NCBI GenBank assembly: GCA_019416425.1
Contig: DXXK01000018.1
Span: 1-16,397 of the forward strand
Reading direction: 5' to 3'
Source of the DNA: Bacteroidales bacterium
Lineage (GTDB): Bacteria; Bacteroidota; Bacteroidia; Bacteroidales; Muribaculaceae
DNA: 16,397 nt
How positions within the stretch are numbered: the first letter of the stretch is position 1; each line of letters opens with the position of its first letter. Of the stretch, positions 1 to 6,228 are shown one piece after another. The notes under the pieces were generated by a model, which saw only the letters and a list, made by a program, of their open reading frames with translations, was not told the DNA's origin and made no database searches. The position numbers were made by a program, and so were the translations under genes.

Positions 1-1
1 G

Positions 2-88
2 GAACAAGGTTCTATATTGTTGCAGTATGCAGGTATTCTTTATAAGTGTAACACTGGAATGACCCCACAAAATATAGAATACGTTTGA
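2..88 (+). CDS. C-terminal tail of an AraC-family regulator (partial, cut by left edge)
   Basis: An open frame enters from the left edge and gives 28 residues before a TGA stop. The end, reading LYKCNTGMTPQNIEYV, matches the usual finish of an AraC-type DNA-binding domain, where a helix with F/Y-K is followed by xTGMTPxxY. Only the last part of the second helix-turn-helix is present, so nothing can be said about its ligand or targets. The gene would be read towards the converging arginase-family gene, with the strong hairpin at 100-138 between them. The match is short, so the assignment is tentative; a chance open frame is the alternative. Confidence 0.5.
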   Translation, partial: EQGSILLQYAGILYKCNTGMTPQNIEYV

Positions 89-91
89 CTT

Positions 92-138
92 AAAAAAGAT
101 TGAAGGCAAGAAAAGAATAACTTTTAGCTTGCCTTCAA
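92..138 (-). terminator. Intrinsic terminator of the SnoaL-arginase operon
   Basis: An 11-bp perfect inverted repeat pairs 100-110 (TTGAAGGCAAG) with 128-138. The stem is extended inside by AAAAG (111-115) against CTTTT (121-125), with a 2-nt bulge at 126-127. On the minus strand the hairpin is followed directly by TCTTTTTT (99-92), a proper U-tract, 38 bp past the stop codon of the arginase-family gene. The plus side has no U-run, so it mainly serves the minus strand. Confidence 0.85.
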
Positions 139-176
139 ATAGGATATAACTTTAACTGTCACCCGATTACGAGTAT

Positions 177-1136
177 TTAAGGATGCTGTTTCAGCAAAGG
201 TAGCTGATTAAGCATTTCTTTTAAGATTATGGCAGTTCGCGGCATTGGCTCCGCAACTGTCAGACCGACCAGATTCTTCTCTTTTGCCACATCATTTATA
301 ACACGGACAACCTCAGCGATTTTCATTCCGCCAGGAACCACTCCGACTGCGGCGATAACCTCATTCGGGTCAAGTACATCCATGTCAAAGTGTATGACGA
401 CATTGGATGCGCTGGTGTTACGGAGCCATTCGATTACTTTCTCCGAACCGGATACGGTTTCCTCCGGAGTAAGATGCTTGATTCCATATTCGTTTTGCCG
501 TACCTTAATCTCATCCCTCTCCCAATCGCGCAGTCCTACAAAAAGGATTCTGGACGGGTCTATTTTCGCGGGGAGCTGACCGAGTATCTTTTTATCCCCG
601 TCTCCCATAAGGGCGGTTACGGCCATAGCATGATATGCGGGATAAACATCTCCCGGAAGTGTTATGTCGGGATGTGCGTCTATCCATATTACCGCAACAT
701 CGTCGGGATATTTCGAGGCGAGCCATGTGAACGGCACAACACTTACGGAACATTCGCCTCCGAGTGTGACAATTCTGTCGGGCTTTTCTATGTCAAGAAT
801 ATCAAGAGCCGCCCGTGTCTGCTGTGCTATCGCATTCCGGTCAAGCATACCGTCTGTCACAACCCGCTTGCATAATTCGGTTGATACAGGGACGGTCAGA
901 GTTTTCTGCCCCGTGGAAGGTGCAAGAAAATCAAGGAGATGTGCCCCAAGATAGTAACCCCGTGAAGCCTGTTCCGGATCTTTTACCTCGGTAATCCATT
1001 TGGCAATGTCTCCGCCTTGCCACTGCGGATATATAAGCCGCAAAGTATTGTCCTGTGCCATAGTTATGTTGAATGTCATAGCCAGTAATATGGCTGTTGT
1101 TATTCTATTCAGATATTTCATTTTTGAGCGATTCAT
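177..1136 (-). CDS. Exported arginase/agmatinase-family protein with Cys replacing a metal-ligand His
   Basis: This 319-residue protein belongs to the ureohydrolase (arginase/agmatinase/formimidoylglutamase) family. The metal-site blocks are in order: GGECS (126-130), DAHPD (153-157), His169 in the active-site loop, DMDVLDP (251-257) and Glu296. Family enzymes use a binuclear manganese centre to hydrolyse guanidino or formimino groups. Here the first block, normally GGDHS, has Cys129 where the metal-binding His sits, so the substrate and even the activity are uncertain. Residues 7-27 form a signal peptide (hydrophobic core, cleavage near TMA-Q), which places it in the periplasm or outside, unusual for this mostly cytosolic family. 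The start overlaps the stop of the upstream SnoaL-like lipoprotein gene as ATGA, so the two are translationally coupled. Met6 is a possible alternative start and would give a cleaner signal peptide. Confidence 0.88.
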   Translation of the reverse strand: MNRSKMKYLNRITTAILLAMTFNITMAQDNTLRLIYPQWQGGDIAKWITEVKDPEQASRGYYLGAHLLDFLAPSTGQKTLTVPVSTELCKRVVTDGMLDRNAIAQQTRAALDILDIEKPDRIVTLGGECSVSVVPFTWLASKYPDDVAVIWIDAHPDITLPGDVYPAYHAMAVTALMGDGDKKILGQLPAKIDPSRILFVGLRDWERDEIKVRQNEYGIKHLTPEETVSGSEKVIEWLRNTSASNVVIHFDMDVLDPNEVIAAVGVVPGGMKIAEVVRVINDVAKEKNLVGLTVAEPMPRTAIILKEMLNQLPLLKQHP

Positions 1137-1708
1137 TCAAGTTTGAAACCAAGTTCAAGCGCAAGTTTCAATTCCTCGCACATATACCACATTTCCGTAA
1201 TCATGCCGTCTTCATCAAACTGTATGATCGCCACTTCATCCCATTCGATACGTTTGCCGGTAGCCGGTTTACCGCAGAATGTTCCTTTGTGCAGGACAGA
1301 GTAGTGGTATTGAGCCATGACTTTGTTTCCTTCGGCAACGATATTCTGCATCTCGACTTTCTGGTCTCCGAGTGCGGATGACAGCGGTGCCCAGCCCGTT
1401 TCCATCCATTGCAGGAAGTTGCCTCGCTGGGGAATCGGATCTCCGGTTGCCGCATACAAGGCGGTGAATCCGGCACGGTTTGTCACGCATCGGGGCGAAA
1501 CCACCTTGCGGACATAATCAATATCACCTGAAGGAAGTGCCTCCGCAAGTAATTTGATTACAATTTCTTTCTTTTCGTTTGGTTCCATAGAATTACTGTT
1601 TTCGTTGTTATCTTTCTTTGCAGAACATCCTGCCATGAGAATGACGACAGCCGCGAGAGCCAACGCCTTACTCCATATTTTCAAATGAAATTCAACGGTC
1701 GATTTCAT
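1133..1708 (-). CDS. SnoaL-like (NTF2-fold) lipoprotein
   Basis: The 191-residue protein begins with a basic, hydrophobic signal sequence ending in MAGC (Cys28 being the lipidated residue), so it is predicted to be a lipoprotein. The rest fits the SnoaL-like/ester-cyclase branch of the NTF2 fold: an early helical part (KKEIVIKLLAEAL), a central GTFCGKPATGKRIEWDE segment and the typical closing pattern of Asp-Gly-Met-Ile followed by a Trp (DEDGMITEMWYM) and an L-x-L-x-LG end. The fold forms a small binding cone, and the reaction cannot be predicted from sequence. It is the first gene of a two-gene operon, overlaps the exported arginase-family gene by ATGA, and is divergent from the HxlR regulator. 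Both products would be outside the cytoplasm, suggesting a shared extracytoplasmic task. Confidence 0.82.
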   Translation of the reverse strand: MKSTVEFHLKIWSKALALAAVVILMAGCSAKKDNNENSNSMEPNEKKEIVIKLLAEALPSGDIDYVRKVVSPRCVTNRAGFTALYAATGDPIPQRGNFLQWMETGWAPLSSALGDQKVEMQNIVAEGNKVMAQYHYSVLHKGTFCGKPATGKRIEWDEVAIIQFDEDGMITEMWYMCEELKLALELGFKLE

Positions 1709-1730
1709 ATTCTTTATATTTATCCGAGTG

Positions 1731-1762
1731 CAAAATTAGTAGTTTCATACTATACAGGCAAT
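1731..1762 (-). promoter_or_regulatory. Candidate promoter of the SnoaL-arginase operon
   Basis: Read on the minus strand, the -7 element TAATTTTG (1738-1731) matches Bacteroidetes TAnnTTTG fully. It is preceded by ATTG (1762-1759), a partial -33 box, at the correct 20-bp spacing. The start of transcription would lie near 1724, a short distance before the ATG at 1708. Confidence 0.5.
1737..1752. promoter_or_regulatory. Inverted repeat TAGTA-N6-TACTA, candidate HxlR operator
   Basis: TAGTA (1737-1741) and TACTA (1748-1752) form a perfect 5-bp inverted repeat. It begins on the TA of the minus-strand -7 box and extends into the promoter spacer, so a bound dimer would block that promoter. The neighbouring HxlR gene is the natural candidate binder. 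This is inferred from position only. Confidence 0.4.
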
Positions 1763-1766
1763 TACT

Positions 1767-1817
1767 GACAAATTATTCATATAAGGACAAATTTATCCCT
1801 ATACATGCCAAATTTGT
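1767..1817. repeat. ACAAATT repeats in the divergent intergenic region
   Basis: GACAAATT occurs at 1767-1774 and again at 1786-1793. The second copy also forms an 8-bp inverted repeat, ACAAATTT (1787-1794) with AAATTTGT (1810-1817), whose right arm covers the -33 box of the HxlR promoter. These may be binding sites for HxlR autoregulation, but the region is AT-rich and chance matches are possible. Confidence 0.35.
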
Positions 1818-1844
1818 TAGTACGGACTCTTTTGATTACTTTTG
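1813..1844 (+). promoter_or_regulatory. Promoter of the HxlR regulator gene
   Basis: TTTG (1813-1816), a 20-bp spacer and TACTTTTG (1837-1844) reproduce the Bacteroidetes -33/-7 consensus exactly. Transcription should start near 1851, so translation cannot begin at the in-frame ATG at 1805; the ATG at 1868 is the start. Confidence 0.78.
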
Positions 1845-1867
1845 CGGCGAAAATAGTTTTGAATAGT

Positions 1868-2218
1868 ATGTACGAAAAGAAAATACCCTTCGACCTCAAT
1901 TGCGATATAAAAATCACGATGGAGATTATCAGCGGGAAATGGAAATGCTGTATAATAAGCAGGTTGCATGAACGGCCCATGCGTCCGAGCGAGATTCACC
2001 GTGAATTCCCTTCTGCCACGCCCCGTGTGCTTAACCAACAGTTGAAAGAACTGGAATATCACCGGATTATCAAGAAGAAGATATATCCCACGTTACCCCC
2101 ACATTCCGAGTATTCGCTGACTCCTGCCGGAGAATCACTCCTGCCGATCATTGAGTTGCTTCGTAAGTGGGGCGCCGGTTACCGCGATGAGTTTAAAGAC
2201 ATCCTTGGAGTAAAATAA
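1868..2218 (+). CDS. HxlR-family winged-helix transcriptional regulator
   Basis: From the ATG at 1868 this is a 116-residue protein with the whole HxlR signature: a Cys in the N-terminal CDI segment (about residue 13), the ISGKWKCCIISRL helix, a recognition region ending in RVLNQQLKELE, and the wing EYSLTPAGESLLP followed by a closing Trp-Gly. HxlR proteins are dimeric DNA binders that often respond to quinones, aldehydes or redox changes through the conserved N-terminal Cys. The longer in-frame start at 1805 lies inside the promoter, so it was rejected. The gene is divergent from the SnoaL-arginase pair and lies 22 bp upstream of a flavin-binding protein gene in the same direction, so it probably controls both sides and itself through the repeats at 1737-1817. 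Confidence 0.88.
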   Translation: MYEKKIPFDLNCDIKITMEIISGKWKCCIISRLHERPMRPSEIHREFPSATPRVLNQQLKELEYHRIIKKKIYPTLPPHSEYSLTPAGESLLPIIELLRKWGAGYRDEFKDILGVK

Positions 2219-2240
2219 TTATAATAAAGATAATAGAATT

Positions 2241-2732
2241 ATGGCACGACATATGCGACGATTCAAGCAACAGCTACCTGCTGTTGAAGCAGTGAGAATC
2301 CTACGGAAAGGCAAATACTGCGTTATGGCAGTTTCAGGCGATGAAAGTTATCCTTACACCGTTCCTGTAAACTATGTATATGACGGAACCGCGATCTTCA
2401 TTCATTCAGCAGCGCAAGGACATAAGATTGATGCGCTAAGACGCAATCCGAAATGTACGCTGTGCGTGGTTGACAAAGATGATGTGATACCCGAAGAATT
2501 TACCTCCTATTTCCGTAGTGTCATAGTATTCGGAAAAGCTCATTTCGTGGAAACGACAGACGAAAAGATTGCGGCATTGCGGTTGTTGGGCGACAAATAC
2601 AGCCCAGGCATTAAACCGGAAGATGAAATCGCCCGATTCATAAAGTCGGTCTGCATTGTCAGGATCGACATTGACCGAGTCACCGGCAAAGAGGCAATCG
2701 AACTGACACGGGCAAGAACCGAGAAATTTTAA
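2241..2732 (+). CDS. NimA-like FMN-binding split-barrel protein (pyridoxamine 5'-phosphate oxidase family)
   Basis: The 163-residue protein has the layout of the NimA/PNPOx-like split barrel: MRRFKQQLP at the start, a strand with YCVMAVSGDESYPYTVPVNY near residues 30-50, then FIHSAAQGHKIDALRRNP, the usual FMN-contact segment, and a late EAIELTR. Relatives in Bacteroidales bind FMN and are annotated as flavin-nucleotide-binding or nitroimidazole-resistance-like proteins; the physiological substrate is usually unknown. Two starts are possible, Met1 and Met5 (2253). It follows the HxlR gene by 22 bp with no promoter between them, so the two are likely co-transcribed, which fits a redox- or electrophile-responsive unit. 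Confidence 0.85.
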   Translation: MARHMRRFKQQLPAVEAVRILRKGKYCVMAVSGDESYPYTVPVNYVYDGTAIFIHSAAQGHKIDALRRNPKCTLCVVDKDDVIPEEFTSYFRSVIVFGKAHFVETTDEKIAALRLLGDKYSPGIKPEDEIARFIKSVCIVRIDIDRVTGKEAIELTRARTEKF

Positions 2733-2741
2733 GATTTTTGT

Positions 2742-2749
2742 TAAATTTG
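2742..2749 (+). promoter_or_regulatory. Candidate -7 element before the rhodanese gene
   Basis: TAAATTTG matches the Bacteroidetes -7 consensus. No TTTG box is visible at the expected distance, so the promoter would be weak or activated. A start near 2756 leaves a very short leader before the ATG at 2770. Confidence 0.35.
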
Positions 2750-2769
2750 CAGGATATTAAACAACCATA

Positions 2770-3189
2770 ATGAATGCCATGTTAAGGATAACAACACACA
2801 CCTTTTACGTAATCGCTATGTGCATATGCGCCGTAAACGCTTCCGGCTGCAGCGGCAACGACAGCATCCCCTCAGTCTCGGCGATTGAGTTCCAAAAGGA
2901 ACTCAAGACCGACTCCGTGAAGTTGCTTGATGTCCGCACTCCTGAGGAATTTGCCTATGGCCACATAGCCGGAGCAATAAACATAAACGTCCAGTTCGAT
3001 GATTTCCAAGAGAAGGCCGAGAAGGAACTGTCCAAAGACTCCCCTATCTATGTCTACTGCCGAAGTGGCCGACGCTCATTGACCGCAGCAAGGATTCTGG
3101 ACAGACTCGGATATAAGGTTGTCAATCTCAATGGAGGCATAATCGAATGGAAAGAAGAGGGCTTACCGATAACCACTATAGAAAAGTAA
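2770..3189 (+). CDS. Rhodanese-domain lipoprotein
   Basis: The 139-residue protein has a hydrophobic signal sequence ending in ASGC (Cys27), a likely lipobox, followed by one rhodanese domain. Seen are LLDVRTPEEFAYGHIAGAIN (about residues 52-71), the active-site loop CRSGRRS (about 97-103) with its catalytic Cys, and the closing NLNGGIIEWKEEGLP. Single-domain rhodaneses carry persulfide sulfur or act as sulfur shuttles; this one would work in the periplasm or at an envelope membrane. Its stop codon is only 3 bp from the stop of the converging methyltransferase gene, so there is no terminator between them. Met4 (2779) is an alternative start. Confidence 0.87.
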   Translation: MNAMLRITTHTFYVIAMCICAVNASGCSGNDSIPSVSAIEFQKELKTDSVKLLDVRTPEEFAYGHIAGAININVQFDDFQEKAEKELSKDSPIYVYCRSGRRSLTAARILDRLGYKVVNLNGGIIEWKEEGLPITTIEK

Positions 3190-3192
3190 ACC

Positions 3193-3693
3193 TCATCTCG
3201 CCTTCTCCAATCGCAGAAGATATTCCTTAGCCTCAAGGCCGCCGCCGTAACCAGTCAGCGTATGGTCACTGCCGATTACACGATGGCATGGCGCGAATAT
3301 GGATATCGAATTGGCGCCGTTTGCATTCGCTACAGCCCTGACTGCTTTCGGCATCCCTATCTGTCGGGCCATTTCTCCATATGAGATGGTTTTCCCGAAT
3401 GGTATGGTGAGTAACTGATTCCATACTTTTTTCTGGAAATCGGTTCCCACGAACAGCAATGGGACATCGAATACCTGTCGTCTCCCGGCAAAATATTCAT
3501 CAAGCTGGGCGATGGCATCCGCTATTACCGGAGACGAGCCTTCCTCAAACTCGGCATCAAGAATACGACATAGTCTGTCGCGCACATGGTCGCGATGCTT
3601 TTCCACCTGCCAGTCGCACAGGCACAGTCTATCGCCGAAAGAACCGAGCATTAGCCTTCCGCACGGCGTCTCATATTTTCTCGTAATAATCAT
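3193..3693 (-). CDS. ogt: Methylated-DNA--[protein]-cysteine S-methyltransferase (O6-alkylguanine repair)
   Basis: The 166-residue protein has an N-terminal ribonuclease-H-like part and a C-terminal DNA-binding part. The C-terminal part carries FQKKVWNQLLTIPFGKTISY (about 86-105), the helix-turn-helix at about 105-122 and the acceptor motif PCHRVI (135-140, Cys136), followed by GYGGGLEAKEYLL. It transfers O6-alkyl groups from guanine irreversibly onto Cys136. The residues before PCHRVI (NANGANSISIFA) differ slightly from the common NPxxIxxP form but keep the Asn hinge region. It lies 20 bp downstream of the AlkA-like glycosylase gene on the same strand, making a two-gene alkylation-damage operon. 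The ogt symbol reflects the stand-alone form without an Ada regulatory domain. Confidence 0.92.
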   Translation of the reverse strand: MIITRKYETPCGRLMLGSFGDRLCLCDWQVEKHRDHVRDRLCRILDAEFEEGSSPVIADAIAQLDEYFAGRRQVFDVPLLFVGTDFQKKVWNQLLTIPFGKTISYGEMARQIGMPKAVRAVANANGANSISIFAPCHRVIGSDHTLTGYGGGLEAKEYLLRLEKAR

Positions 3694-3713
3694 GTCCTTT
3701 CCCTTTTTATAGG

Positions 3714-4370
3714 TTATAGTTTTTTGGATGATTTTGGAGCATAGTCTATCATGCCTTCAATCGCTCCCCCCGCGACAGCCCATATATAAAGGCTTGCCAC
3801 ACTGTTGCAAGGAGAAAAGCGACGATGGTACTTGTCAAACAACTTGCGGTCAATACGTCTGTGATGGTATATCATCCGTAAACCGCGCAATATCGCCAAG
3901 TCCCCGAAGCTCAAAACATCCGGACGTTGCATTGAGAATAGCATGAGCATTTCCGCACTCCATGCTCCAACCCCCCTGAGTTGGGTAAGCTTCTCAACAA
4001 TTTGTTCATCCGTCATGCTGTCAAATGACTCTGCATTGAATTCACCTGATTCAAACCTGCGGGCGGCGTCACGGATATAATCTACTTTTCTGAACGACAG
4101 TCCGACAGCCTGCAGTTCCTCCCGACCGATTAACAGGATTCTTTCCGGTGTCACCTCGCCAAGCAACGCAACTGTATTCCGCCAGATACTTTCTTGGGCC
4201 TTCGTAGAAATCTGCTGACCTATGATAGAATGGACCAGCGCTGAAAATATATCCGGGATGACTCGCCGGCGGATTATGCCTACTTTGTCCATAACCTCTG
4301 CAAATCGATTATCACGGCTTTTAAGATAATCGATTTCCCTGTCTCCGTATTGAAAGTAGTATTCCATCAT
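3714..4370 (-). CDS. AlkA-like DNA-3-methyladenine glycosylase (HhH-GPD)
   Basis: The 218-residue protein is a helix-hairpin-helix glycosylase. It shows SIIGQQIS (48-55), the hairpin LRGVGAWSAEML (131-142) and the downstream FGDLAIL segment, where Asp157 is the catalytic aspartate of the GPD motif. No iron-sulfur Cys cluster follows, which fits the AlkA/3-methyladenine type rather than the endonuclease III type. It removes alkylated bases to start base excision repair. It is the first gene of an operon with the O6-alkylguanine methyltransferase, so both lesion types are covered. The N-terminal AlkA subdomain of E. coli is absent, as in many compact bacterial AlkA proteins. Met2 is an equally possible start. 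Confidence 0.88.
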   Translation of the reverse strand: MMEYYFQYGDREIDYLKSRDNRFAEVMDKVGIIRRRVIPDIFSALVHSIIGQQISTKAQESIWRNTVALLGEVTPERILLIGREELQAVGLSFRKVDYIRDAARRFESGEFNAESFDSMTDEQIVEKLTQLRGVGAWSAEMLMLFSMQRPDVLSFGDLAILRGLRMIYHHRRIDRKLFDKYHRRFSPCNSVASLYIWAVAGGAIEGMIDYAPKSSKKL

Positions 4371-4493
4371 TAAGTTGGATAGATTATACTAATAGATTAT
4401 ATTATATTATAGGTGTAGCCTATATTTGCGTATGCATTTATATCGTTCCCATCGCAAATATGGCGATATCTTTTAAGATTCGATATTTAATCA

Positions 4494-4525
4494 CAAATAT
4501 AGCTATAATATCCTGAACTGACAAC
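4494..4525 (-). promoter_or_regulatory. Candidate promoter of the alkylation-repair operon
   Basis: On the minus strand TATATTTG (4501-4494) matches the -7 consensus fully, and GTTG (4525-4522) stands 20 bp upstream as a partial -33 box. A start near 4487 gives a leader of about 117 nt before the glycosylase ATG. Confidence 0.45.
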
Positions 4526-4687
4526 AACTTTCGTATTTATAATATCGATAAAGGTATTGCAGATATTCTGTATTCCTAATATGCCATAAAATTTAAACTT
4601 CTTCAGAATTTTTATAAAATGTAAATTAATTTAAACGACTTCATTATCAAAAAGAATGAATCTTCATGGAATGTCATGAATTATTAC

Positions 4688-4695
4688 TAAATTTG
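4688..4695 (+). promoter_or_regulatory. Candidate -7 element of the AraC-type regulator gene
   Basis: TAAATTTG followed by C matches the -7 consensus. The -33 region has no TTTG, which would suit an activator-dependent or weak promoter. It lies inside the longer in-frame reading that begins at 4666 and so argues for the ATG at 4720. Confidence 0.4.
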
Positions 4696-4719
4696 CATCA
4701 GACAATCTACGATATATCT

Positions 4720-5631
4720 ATGCCTAAAATCCTAAATGTCAACAGAACCTCAGATTACAGCGGTTATCTGGGCGTCACCGACCGGCATCCGCTGGTTACA
4801 GTCATCGATTACTCTGAGATCTCTCCGATCCGGCATAGTCTGAACAGATACGGTGTATATGGTGTGTTCGTGCAGGATGACAACTATCTTGAACTTACGT
4901 ACGGCTGCGGAAGATATGACTACAAAGACGGCTCCCTGATCTGCGTGGCCCCCGGACAGATAGGAGGAAAGGAAGATAACGGCGAAAGAATCTCGATCGG
5001 AGGCTGGGCCATGCTTTTTCATCCGGAACTGATACGTGGCACCCAGCTTGAAAAGGAAATCAAGAATTATTCATTCTTCGACTACAGTGTCAACGAGGCC
5101 CTTCACATGAACGAGAAGGAACATGACATCGTCGTATCGATACTCCAAAGCTTAAGGGAAGAAACCAATAATCCACGCGATGACTATCAGAACGACATAC
5201 TTATAGAATACATTTCACTTCTGCTGAAGTACTGCCAGCGGTTCTACAACCGCCAGTTCATCACGCGCAAACTGTCGAACAATGATATACTGGCTAAATT
5301 TGACCGTTTCCTCAATGACTACTTAAATGACAGCCAGCAGATATCCAAAGGGCTGCCCACGGTAAGCATCTGCGCCGAACACCTGTGCATGTCCACCAAC
5401 TATTTCAGCGACTTGATCAAAAGAATGACCGGCGAGAGTCCGGGACGGCATATCAGACACCGTGTTATCCGTCAGATCAAAAACGAACTGGCTGCGGGAC
5501 TGTCGGTGTCGGAAGTCGCCTACAAGCTCGGCTTTGAATATCCGGCCCACCTGAGCCGGATGTTCAAGAATGAAACCGGCCAGACCCCGACCCAGTACAT
5601 CCAGTCCCGGAATGCCGGCTCAATACAATGA
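4720..5631 (+). CDS. AraC-family transcriptional regulator
   Basis: From the ATG at 4720 the protein has 303 residues: an N-terminal sensor part with a cupin-like strand pattern (SLICVAPGQIGGKED and HPELIRGT) and a C-terminal two-helix-turn-helix domain. The latter shows VSICAEHLCMSTNYFSDLIK, the linker RMTGESPGRHIRHRV, the second unit LSVSEVAYKLGFEYPAHLSR, and the ending FKNETGQTPTQYIQ. This is the layout of many Bacteroidales AraC regulators of small-molecule-responsive genes; the ligand is unknown. The longer start at 4666 would put a good -7 box (4688-4695) inside the coding region, so the inner start is preferred. The gene is divergent from the alkylation-repair operon and stands alone; its target is not evident. 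Confidence 0.9.
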   Translation: MPKILNVNRTSDYSGYLGVTDRHPLVTVIDYSEISPIRHSLNRYGVYGVFVQDDNYLELTYGCGRYDYKDGSLICVAPGQIGGKEDNGERISIGGWAMLFHPELIRGTQLEKEIKNYSFFDYSVNEALHMNEKEHDIVVSILQSLREETNNPRDDYQNDILIEYISLLLKYCQRFYNRQFITRKLSNNDILAKFDRFLNDYLNDSQQISKGLPTVSICAEHLCMSTNYFSDLIKRMTGESPGRHIRHRVIRQIKNELAAGLSVSEVAYKLGFEYPAHLSRMFKNETGQTPTQYIQSRNAGSIQ

Positions 5632-5647
5632 CAATTACATGACGGAC

Positions 5648-5673
5648 TCGCTGCGCGCTAAAGTCCGCAGCGA
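5648..5673. terminator. Hairpin between converging genes, possible terminator
   Basis: TCGCTGCG (5648-5655) and CGCAGCGA (5666-5673) form a perfect 8-bp stem with a 10-nt loop, 17 bp after the AraC-type gene. No T-tract follows on either strand, so termination efficiency is doubtful; GGACT/AGTCC (5644-5648 and 5662-5666) offer an alternative fold. Confidence 0.35.
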
Positions 5674-5744
5674 ACGGCTGAAAAACACGAGCAACTATGT
5701 CGGTGTAGGTCCAAGGCGCAAGGGCAAGCATGTGATAAAGGCGC

Positions 5745-6158
5745 CTATGGCTCAAGAACTGTGGCAAATGACCTGGGGAGGACGATGTTGCCATGGGCTA
5801 AGGCATCCCGGAACAAGGGCGCGATGTCCGCATCCCTGAAACCGGCGATGCCGCAGCCTATGCGGGTGACATAGAATCTCAGTTCGGGATGAGCCTTGGC
5901 GAAAGATATGAACTCGTCGACGTAAGGCTTGATGGTGTCTACGCCTCCCTGCATGGTCGGGATGGCATACGACTGCCCCTGCAGCCCTACTCCCTGGCCC
6001 CATATCGCTCCGAACTTGCTCATGGCGACACGGGCGGCTCCCCCGCCATGATACCCACCAAGGTTGCTGCCAAACACAAACACCTCGCCGGGCTTCAGCG
6101 CATTGATGAACTCCGGAGTATATGCCCGCTCCTTACTTCCATTATATAAGCCATCCAT
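5745..6158 (-). CDS. A1S_2505/tk.4-type protein (phage-related, macro-domain-like)
   Basis: The 137-residue protein has the hallmark blocks of the A1S_2505 family, related to the T4 tk.4 gene product: FVFGSNLGGYHGGGAA (27-42), GQSYAIPT (61-68) and FYVTRIGCGIAGF (95-107), followed by DIAPLF. The Gly-rich loops resemble the ADP-ribose-binding loops of macro domains, but the activity of the family is not established to my knowledge. Members occur in phages and scattered through bacterial genomes. Here it is the last gene of the minus-strand series, 70 bp downstream of the large actin-like protein gene, with no clear promoter between. It could be cotranscribed with that operon or be an independent acquisition. 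Confidence 0.8.
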   Translation of the reverse strand: MDGLYNGSKERAYTPEFINALKPGEVFVFGSNLGGYHGGGAARVAMSKFGAIWGQGVGLQGQSYAIPTMQGGVDTIKPYVDEFISFAKAHPELRFYVTRIGCGIAGFRDADIAPLFRDALAHGNIVLPRSFATVLEP

Positions 6159-6228
6159 CTGTTTCGTCTATTTTGAAAAGCTGAATTATATCCTGTCTCT
6201 GATTCCTAATTCCTATATCCATAGTATA

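Larger units (their letters stand above)
4371..4719. other. AT-rich intergenic region between divergent alkA-like and araC-type genes
   Basis: No coding potential is visible. Besides the minus-strand promoter at 4494-4525 and the plus-strand -7 box at 4688-4695, the region carries several ATATCG/CGATAT copies: ATATCG at 4440-4445 forms an inverted repeat with CGATAT at 4464-4469, and another CGATAT is at 4481-4486. A plus-strand TATATTTG (4421-4428) lacks a -33 box. The repeats might be regulator sites, but the strong AT bias makes chance likely. Confidence 0.4.

Noticed and set aside
390..875. Long open frame antisense to the arginase-family gene
   Set aside because: A shadow of a well-supported gene, with no domain or promoter.
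1805..1867. N-terminal extension of the HxlR gene from the ATG at 1805
   Set aside because: The stretch contains the perfect promoter TTTG-N20-TACTTTTG, so transcription begins downstream of this ATG.
4666..4719. N-terminal extension of the AraC-type gene
   Set aside because: A good -7 box (4688-4695) lies inside it, and the extension has no match to the family start.
5570..5839. Plus-strand open frame across the AraC end and A1S_2505 gene
   Set aside because: It overlaps two well-supported genes, has low-complexity Arg/Pro-rich sequence and no recognisable domain.
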